The translations under genes and the position numbers were made by a program. 64,000 bases of DNA from Capsaspora owczarzaki ATCC 30864 (lineage: Eukaryota > Opisthokonta > Filasterea). This document shows, piece after piece, positions 56,745 to 64,000 of this stretch; positions within the stretch are counted from its first letter, which is position 1, and each line of letters starts with the position of its first letter. The DNA lies in contig NW_011887299.1 of the NCBI RefSeq assembly GCF_000151315.2, positions 207,942-271,941 of the forward strand, given 5' to 3'. The notes beneath the pieces are model-generated. The model saw only the letters and a list, made by a program, of their open reading frames with translations, was not told the DNA's origin and ran no database searches.

Positions 56745-59308
56745 ATGCGCGTCATTGAGGCCGTCGCCTTTGTTGCGCTCGGTGCGATTTGGGGCTCTTC
56801 GTTCCTCTTCATCAAGTGGTCTGCGACCTACTTTCCCCCGGTCAGCCAACAAATTCATCCCATTCATCCACCACCCCTCCTTTTCCTTCGCCGACGCTCA
56901 AAGTTGGTTGTATGGAGCCATGATGAATATTGGAGCGGCCATGCGATGCTTCTTTTGATTTTTTTTTTTTTTTTTTTCCATTTTGGCTCAGCCACAGCCA
57001 AAAAAAACCGCTGCCTTCTCAGTTCCTTCTCCCTCTACTTACTGAGACTGCGCCTGAGACTGAGACTGAGACTGAGACTGAGACTGAGACTGAGACTGAG
57101 ACTGACAGTCGGAGTTGCGCAGAGCGTCCGATTCGTGACCTTCCCCTTTCAAAGAACGAGTCGTGACTCGCTTTTGTATTTTATTTATTTTTTATTTATT
57201 ATCATTATTCCGATTGAATCCATGCATCCATCATATGACTGCCTTATTTTCGTTATAATCTGATTGTCTTACCATTTCATCACTAGTGTCGTTCTCGTTT
57301 TACTACCATTTTGCTACCGTCGTTTCTTTACTCTTTTCCTCACTAATTTTTATCCCCCTCTTTCTTCTTCTCCTCCTTCTCCTCCATCTCGCCGCCCATC
57401 CATTCGCGACTCTCGACTTGACGCATCTCGCGCTGCCCATCTCGCGTCAACAAAAAGCGCTGCCAGCCATCCGACAGCCCTCAACCCTCAGCCCTCTCGT
57501 CCAATCAAATCCCACCTCGTCTCATGTGGTGCTCATGGCTATGGCTCCATCATTCGACTCACTTGCTTGTACCTTGCCTCTTGACTTTTGCTTGCTGGGT
57601 TTTGGGTTTTGACAGCTGACGCTTGTGGGCATGCGACTGCTCCTCGCGGCCATCATCATGTTCGCCTTCAACGGCATCCTTGCGGTCGTCCGGCCATCAC
57701 ACCGCGACATCCTCAAGAGCCACTTCCGACGTGACTTTATTCTCAAGGTAATAGTCGTGCTCATTGAGCTCAATTCAGCTCAATTCAGCTCCTGCACAAT
57801 GCAAGAAAGTGGTAACATGCTGTTCATCATTGACAAACTCACCTCCCCCCCTCCATCCTCTCTCTCTCTCCCCCCCTTACCTATACAGGCGCTGATGATG
57901 GGCTTCCTCAATAACACCATCCCGTTCACTCTGGTCGCTTGGGCCGAAACAAAGTCGGCAGTCAACGTCGGCATCACATCCGTGCTCGACTCGGCCATTC
58001 CGCTGTTTGGCCAGCTCTTTGGTCACTTCTTGCTGGTAAGCCCTTCTGCGAGACAAAAGTAGGACGAGAGAGCGAGAGTAGGAGGAGAACCCGGGGGGAG
58101 GGAGATTGGTGGTCACCACCGATGCGAATACTGAATCTTAACTCCGTCTCGTTTCTGCTGCTTCAATCCCCCCTCCCCTTACATCATCACGCAGCCGAAT
58201 GAACGCATTACACTGAAGCGCGGCATCGGTCTCGTCGTTGGTTTTGCTGGTGTCATTGTCGTGTGCCTGGAGCGCATGATTGACTCTGGCGACGACGACT
58301 CCAACAGCGACACCTGCAACGCCTGTGTCTACGGTTACTATGCCATGATTATCGGCGCCACCGCCTCGTATGCCATTGCATCAGTGTGGGGCAAGCGCAC
58401 GCTCCACGAGTTCAACCCCGTCGTGACGGCAACCGCCCAAATCACCTCTGGCATGCTCATCAATGTCATTCTTGCGCTTCTCTGGGAGTTCAACTGGCCT
58501 GTTGATGTAAGTCAGAGCAGAGCGCTTGCTTGACACACATCAGAGAATTGCTCCCCCCCCCCTCAGTCGACCTGTTGCTAACATGCCGACATTTGTTTGG
58601 TCATTTGGATCTCGCGCAGAACTTTGCCGGACAAACACACTTCTCTTTCCTTGACGATGCCGACTACAAGGCCTGGATTGGCATTGTGTATTTGGGCGTC
58701 GTGTCCACCTGCATTGCCTACTCGCTGTACTTTTACCTTCTCGCCACGATCGGTACGAGCAAACTCTTTCTTTTGTTCGCGTCTTTCACACTCGTTGTGC
58801 TCAAATTGCTGCTCTCGCTCGTTGCCCTATTTTTCTGCAGGATCTGTTCGTCAAACGATGGTCGGCTTCTTGCTGCCCATTTTCGGCGTCTTCGAAGGTG
58901 CTCTGTTCAACAGCGACTGGGCTGGCGTGAGCTGGGTCTACAAGGTTTTGGAAGTTGTCGGTTAGTGCTTTTTTTTTTGTCGAACGCCTGTTGCTCTTGC
59001 ACAAAGTATTGTGATTGATTTGTGCACATCGTTTCCTAACTGCTTTTCCCCCTTGCATCATTGAAACAGGCACCCTGCTTATTGGTGCTGGTATCTACTT
59101 TGTCAACATGTCGGACAAGAAGAAGCCGCAGCCAGACGGCGAGTCGGACGACGAAAAGGTGGCGCTCATCAACGAGACCAGCAGCGATTACAAGTCGTAC
59201 GCAAATGGCGGCGTTACACGGTTCCTCAACAACCAGGTCATCAACGGCGCACCAACCTCGCCGCACGATCCTCGAACAAGTATGCACAATGTGCAATCAT
59301 ACGCTTAG
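56745..59308 (+). CDS. EamA/DMT-family membrane transporter
   Basis: Seven exons: 56745-56840, 57616-57747, 57889-58035, 58195-58506, 58620-58752, 58841-58960 and 59070-59308, giving 392 residues. The start reads VIEAVAFVALGAIWGSSFLF, the usual first helix of EamA proteins, followed by FPPLTLVGMRLLLAA (the FPP...R pattern). The second half repeats the fold: YYAMIIGATASYAIASVWGK, WIGIVYLGVVSTCIAYSLYF and GVFEGALF. About ten helices are present. The C-terminal 70 residues are hydrophilic. An extracellular or lumenal insert DSGDDDSNSDTCNAC separates the halves. DMT members move small metabolites; the substrate cannot be told. Intron 1 (775 bp) holds a GAGACT repeat. Bacterial-type proteins of this family are common, so transfer is possible but the introns argue it is old. 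Confidence 0.88.
57048..57104 (+). repeat. GAGACT hexamer repeat in DMT intron 1
   Basis: About eight tandem copies of CTGAGA/GAGACT. A similar short array on the same motif recurs at 61911-61937. Confidence 0.9.
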
Positions 59309-59582
59309 AATGAGTCCCCTGCCCATATGTCAGCTGTAGCGACTGCATGTTTCGAGTCGATAATCAATTTCGTTGTAAATGTAGATCTATGTCAAATTTT
59401 CCTTGTTTGTAGTCGCCAGAGGCGATGGTTTTTTTTTTGTTTGTTTGTTTCTTAGAATTCGCACAAACCAATTCCAAAACTGAAGGGGTTGGTCTGCTCT
59501 CGTATCGTTTCATTGACAAACCCAAACAAACAAACAAACAAACAAACAAACAAACAAAAAAAAAACTAGATCAAACTCTCGA

Positions 59583-60917
59583 CTACTTTTGCTTCTTGGC
59601 CTTCTTGCTGGCCTCGCTCGAGTTGGAGGCAGCTGCGTCGGATTGCTTAGCCGCCTTGGGCTTGCCAGACAGCAGTGAGCTCAATCCGTGCTTGTGGGTG
59701 AGCATCAGAGCAATGAACTGGTAGATGGCAACACCTTGCACGGCCAGAATAGCACCAGCAAAGACCAATCTGCATTTTGGTTGAGCGATTGGGCGATCAG
59801 AGTGAGCAACGCGGCCAGTGCGACGACAACAGAGAAATTAACACAATCACGCCTTACCCCGCGAGACCAGCTCCTTGGGGCTCATCAACAGCAACAGTCT
59901 GAGCATCGGTGGCGCCTTCAGCCGAGGCGGGCTCGGGGACAGCGGCAACCGCGGTCGAGGACCAGAACACCTTGAAGAGCAGGGTGATGATGGCCTGGCG
60001 CACAAAGACAAAGACGACGGCCCAAGCTTGGAAGCTGCAATTGCCGAAATCAGGTTCAAATTGTCAAGCTGTGAGTGCGGCGGACTCGGGCATTCCTGGC
60101 TGGAACAAACCCACCAACACACGCTCACCTCTTGCGTGCCAGATCTTCCTTCTTGGCTTGTTCGAAAAGCTGGTAGAACGAGTACAAGAGCTCCGACACA
60201 GCTTGAGCGCCGAGGAGGCACACAGAGACGCGCGAGTAATGCAGGTAGTAAGCGGCAGCCACGAACGCAGCATTGATCAGAGAGTAGATGACGCGGGTGC
60301 GAATTTGCTCAGGGCGGGCCTCGACAATCCATTGCCAGGGAATGTTGTGGAGCCAAAATGCAATCTGTTCAACGGAAAACAAAAACAAAAAAATAAAAAT
60401 AAATGAGAAATGTGTGCAGCAAAATGGCAAAGGAAGCTGGCAGGTCGTGCATCCAAGAACTTACAGAGGACAGCAACAACAACTTGGTCGACAGGCTGTA
60501 GAGGTGATGACAATCGGAGACAAGATCAGAAAAGCGGGTTTGGTCAACTCGAGGTGAAAAATTCAGGTCAAACCAATCGACGAAAACGTACTCCATGAGC
60601 AGGTGGGGGAAGCCAGCTGTGAGAGAGGCCGAGTTGGTAATGTACGAGTTCTACAATGAACATACCCCGTTCAACAAGTGAGACTCAAGGCGTGTCTGGT
60701 GCTGCTGGTTCAAAAATCACCCCTTTCAACGTACATCGCGGATGATGGACCACGACCAGAAAACAACAATGCCATAAAAGAAGATGCGGAATGCCGATTC
60801 AAACAGTTCGTGGGTGCGGATGGACGAGAACTTGAGGCGGAGAATGAACTTCTGTTGCGGTGACGAGCAAAATGCAGCAGAGCAGCAGAATGTCAGAGAC
60901 AAAATCCGGCGGACAGA

Positions 60918-60987
<70 letters not shown>

Positions 60988-61636
60988 AGCCGGAAAGGAA
61001 AAACAATAACACTCGTACATCGAGAATGAACTCTTGGACGATTGCGCGGACGGACAGCCAGAAGCAAACCAGGAACAAGAGCAAGGCGAGATCGAGAGGG
61101 CCGGTGCCGTACTCGGTCACGTCAACGGTGACTGGTTGCAAAGCACAAAGCAAGCAAGCAAGCAAGGTCAGCCCAAAGTCAAAACAAGCAGCACAAACAA
61201 GCGAGGTTAAACGATTGAACTGTGGGGGCATGAAAACCATCTCGTTTGAATCCAGCCCTGTTGATCCCTCCGCTCCAGTCTCATCATTCTCGCACTCTCA
61301 TCCACTCACCGTGACCAAGATCGCGCTTGACTGGGTGATCGTAGCTTGCAACCACGAACGGCGCGACGAAATCGGCCGTGTAGTTGTTCATGTACCCAAT
61401 GACAGCGAGCAGGCAGAACGACATGTGCACATCGGCGTGGTTGTTCAGGTAGGCGTCTGCCAATGAGAACGGCGCCTTGGGTGCATCGGCGGCATCAGCA
61501 CCACCAGCAGTGGAAGTAGCATTGGCAGCAGCAGCAGCGTTGGGAGCAGCAGCACCAGCTGATGCTGGACCAGCGCCGCTCAGCTGGTTCTTCCTACGCC
61601 AATCAATCGATGAGTGGAAACCAGTGAGTTTACCAT
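59583..61636 (-). CDS. TRAM1: TRAM translocation-associated membrane protein
   Basis: Exons 61636-61634, 61589-61310, 61131-61019, 60851-60735, 60651-60592, 60495-60465, 60364-60129, 60034-59858 and 59769-59583, about 400 residues. TRAM landmarks are LADAYLNNHADVHMSF, YGTGPLDLALLLFLVCFW then VRAIVQEFILD, FYGIVVFWSWSIIRD, IAFWLHNIPWQW (human LAYWLHAFPEL), FEQAKKEDLARK and a Lys-rich tail. TRAM sits beside the Sec61 channel and helps nascent chains enter the ER membrane. It belongs to the TLC fold group with about eight helices. The start exon seems to be only ATG|GTAAAC (acceptor GGAAG), inferred from phase. The 60-base exon is one base too long for the next exons to stay in frame (see finding). 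The family is sure; start and frame need checking. Confidence 0.88.
60920..60986 (+). repeat. 67-base poly-A run in TRAM intron
   Basis: An uninterrupted A run, poly-T on the TRAM strand, in the intron between the exons ending at 61019 and starting at 60851. It is the longest homopolymer in the window. Confidence 0.97.
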
Positions 61637-62146
61637 GGTTGCTGGCTTCAAGTGCTGTGTGTGTGTGGGCGGTCGTTGGATTTCAACGATCACTGATCAA
61701 CAGTGAGAGAGAGCGAGATTGAAGGCGAGATCGCTGGTCGAGCGCGGATGTTCTCTCCCAATGGCTGTGCCTGCAGATCCAGAACCGCATCTCAAATGAA
61801 AACAGTCAAGCATAGAAAGCGGCGGCACTTGCCTGTGAGCGAGGCGAGCGGCGATCGCGCGACTGACTGGCATTAGAGAACGAGTGAATTGGGAAGGAAG
61901 GAAAACAGAGACTGAGACTGAGACTGAGACGACTGAGACTCAAATTAAATAAAGTCGAAAAGCGGTAAATGTACATGGATAGACAATGCATTTGGACTTA
62001 CTAAGCTTCGCTGAGAACTCGATTGGGCAAGGGAAACCTGCCAAAACCATTCAGAACGCTTCATACAGTGCAACGCCTATTCACTCGCTGATTTTAGTCA
62101 TTTTCATTCATTGATTCATTCATAGTTTCTGTCATTCACTGCGAAC
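61637..62146. promoter_or_regulatory. Divergent promoter region, TRAM and NFU1
   Basis: About 510 bp between divergent starts. It contains GAGACT copies (61911-61937) and TTCATT copies (62103-62125) just before the NFU1 start. I see no exon. Confidence 0.45.
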
Positions 62147-63552
62147 ATGTTGAGAGCACTTGGCTTGGCTCGCTCAGTTGCGCGTGCTGCCGCTGGCTCT
62201 GCATTGCCATCATCGTCCTCAGCCTCAGCCTCAGCCTCAGCCCCAGGCTCAGCCTCATCAGCCTCAGCAATCGCTGCTGCACTCTACTCACAACCCTACA
62301 CCCATGCTGGTAGGTCGTGCGCTTGACCATGGCTGTTCAAGTCGTCGCGACTGACTGACTGACTCTCTCTCTTGGCTCTCTATCGACTTGCTTTCAACAA
62401 CAGGCGCGTGGCTCGCGCAGCCCAGGCGGACCATGTTCATCCAGACGCAAGACACGCCCAACCCAAACAGCCTCAAGTTCATGCCGGGCGTCACGGTCGT
62501 CGATGCTGGCACCTACGACTTTGCAGACTCGCGCGCTGCCGCCACTTCGCCGCTCGCACGCCAGCTCCTGCGCATCCAGGGCGTCAACCGCGTCTTCTTT
62601 GCTCAAAAGTTCATCTCCATCAACAAGGCCGACGAAGGTACAACAGTTCGTGGTCGAGAGGGGATGTGGCCAACGCACGGAGGATTTCTTTCACCGCGTT
62701 CGCACATGCTGACATCGATGTGGATGGAGTCGCAGGCTGGTGACAATGTTGTTGCCTTGCTGCTATGCTCATGGTTTGAGAGCTCAACCGATTGTTTGTG
62801 GGCGCGTTGTTTGGTGCGTAACTCCCTCATCAGCCGAATGGCCTGTGCTCAAGCCGGAAATCTACGCAACCATCATGGACTTTTTCGCAAGCGGACTGCC
62901 CGTAGTGGTGCGTCTTCCACGGACTGTTTTATCTTTGTTTCAGGAGGAACAAAGAGGGGGGGGGCGGGTCTCGATGTTGTTGGCTTACCTGGTTTTGGTT
63001 TTTGGTTTTTCTTCGTGATGATGCAGGAAGCACCAAAGACAACCGAAGAAGCAGCTACTGAAGAGAACGAAACAGTTAGCATGATCAAAGAGCTGCTAGA
63101 TAGCCGTATTCGCCCGATGGTGCAAGAGGACGGCGGTGACATCGAGTTCAAGGTACTGGTTTTTTTTTTTTTTTTGTTTGCTAGTGCCCTTTGAGCACTT
63201 CTTCTCGCTCTCTTTGCGTCGCTTTGTGCTGGTTTTCAAACCTCATTCGCCAACACTTCACTGTGCCCTGTTGGGGTCCCAACGACGATAATGACGACGA
63301 CAACAGAGCTTTGAGAACGGCGTCGTCAAGCTCAAGCTGATTGGCTCGTGCAGCACTTGCCCTTCGTCCAAGGCCACCCTATACGACGGCGTCTCCAACA
63401 TGCTGATGCACTACGTTCCAGAGATTGAAAAGATTGAACAAGTTGAAGACGAAGTGGACGAAATTTCCAACGCGCAGCTCGAAAAGCTCGAAGATCGTCT
63501 CGAGGATCGCATCCGCACCAAGCCAACCACCCCCGCGCCATCCTCTGCATGA
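62147..63552 (+). CDS. NFU1: NFU1 mitochondrial Fe-S cluster scaffold
   Basis: Five exons: 62147-62309, 62404-62637, 62834-62907, 63027-63152 and 63307-63552, giving 280 residues (human 254). A mitochondrial leader ([17 protein letters not shown], then a Ser/Ala repeat) precedes the Nfu N domain, [18 protein letters not shown] and [32 protein letters not shown] follows. The C-terminal NifU domain has [20 protein letters not shown] and the cluster-binding CSTC in [14 protein letters not shown]1 hands 4Fe-4S clusters to lipoate synthase and respiratory complexes in the matrix. The C-terminal tail is a longer Glu/Lys-rich helix than in human NFU1. Assignment is certain. Confidence 0.96.
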
Positions 63553-63789
63553 TTGCGTGTCGCCTTGTGTGTGTGTGTTTTTTGGTATTGTGGGGGGGGA
63601 GGGCCTAGTGTTCAGCGCAGTTGGGTGCTTGTGCTTTGGCAGTAAAACCGAGCTTCCTTTCAATACACTTTGTTCTTCTCTCTGCCACTGAATCCTTCGT
63701 ATCTGTTCGTTTGGGGTGTGTGTTTGTGTGTTTGTGTTTGTATTTCTGATCGTGTTTGAGTGTTCTCAGTCCTTCATCCTTGTTTTATC

Positions 63790-64000
63790 ATGCTGTCCTT
63801 TGCTTCTTGTTCTTGCTCGCTGTCTTCTGCTGCTGCTGCGCCACTCCGACGCACTCTGCTGTACTCCGCGACCACTGCTCCACATCTCACCACCACCACC
63901 ACCACCACCATCATCAGTGGTAGTAGTCCAAGCAGCAGCAGCAGCAGCAGCAGCAGTCTCCATACGAGCGAGTCGGCTGCTGTCGGCGTTGTCATCGCCG
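63790..64000 (+). CDS. 5' end of a gene with leader-like N-terminus
   Basis: From the ATG at 63790 the frame is open for 70 codons and runs off the right edge. It starts MLSFASCSCSLSSAAAAPL and includes Arg residues, a run of seven to ten Thr, a run of Ser and no acidic residue until near the edge. This fits a mitochondrial leader with low-complexity repeats. It starts 238 bp after NFU1 on the same strand. The minus-strand frames here are its shadows. Product unknown. Confidence 0.45.
   Translation, partial: MLSFASCSCSLSSAAAAPLRRTLLYSATTAPHLTTTTTTTIISGSSPSSSSSSSSSLHTSESAAVGVVIA

Overview
The window is nuclear DNA of a eukaryote. Nearly every gene is split by short GT-AG introns (about 60 to 300 bp, with a few up to 900 bp). 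I rebuilt the exons by hand, and reading phase closes across almost all of them. Animal-type genes (dynactin p150, NCS1, AIP1/WDR1, DDX41, RNASEH2B, TEX261/SVP26, METTL23, TRAM, a shootin-like protein) sit next to a full-size PDR-type ABCG transporter, a class animals lack. The introns hold poly-T, (TG)n and (GA)n tracts. Together this suggests a unicellular opisthokont or holozoan; I think of Capsaspora owczarzaki, but that is an inference from gene content.

Layout. Bases 1-1632 (-) carry an open frame running off the left edge, a Cys-containing protein I do not recognise. A poor 3 kb follows, with one possible tiny gene (3926-4213, +). Next come dynactin p150 (4794-9319, -) and the PDR/ABCG transporter (9750-14984, -), then a GOLGA7/Erf4-like gene (16038-17043, +), the GID/CTLH E3 subunit MAEA (17233-19139, -) and AIP1/WDR1 (19745-22632, +). 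NCS1 (23185-24795, -) is head-to-head with DDX41 (25106-28222, +), which is followed 158 bp later by RNASEH2B (28381-30304, +). A shootin-like coiled-coil gene (30529-32879, -) diverges from a large P-loop ATPase with a mitochondrial-type leader (33707-37888, +).

The second half holds TEX261/SVP26 (38278-39736, -), mitochondrial Hsp70 with a heat-shock-element-like promoter site (41644-43776, +), METTL23 (43921-45262, -), SNX4 (about 46618-48507, +), a coiled-coil protein with a possible PD-(D/E)XK nuclease motif and an apparent frameshift (49613-52546, -), a doubtful small gene (52678-53158, -), FBXO9 (53632-56034, -), an EamA/DMT transporter (56745-59308, +), TRAM (59583-61636, -), the Fe-S scaffold NFU1 (62147-63552, +) and the 5' end of another gene running off the right edge (63790 onward, +).

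The genes do not form a pathway. They are housekeeping functions packed on alternating strands: cytoskeleton (DCTN1, WDR1), secretory and endosomal traffic (TEX261, TRAM, SNX4, GOLGA7-like), ubiquitin ligases (MAEA, FBXO9), mitochondrial protein and Fe-S biogenesis (Hsp70, NFU1) and nucleic-acid metabolism (DDX41, RNASEH2B). The points most worth following are the unrecognised leader-bearing ATPase, the nuclease-like gene, an exact 80-bp tandem duplication over an SNX4 splice donor, and the heat-shock element before mtHsp70. All names rest on reading the protein by eye; no database search was possible.
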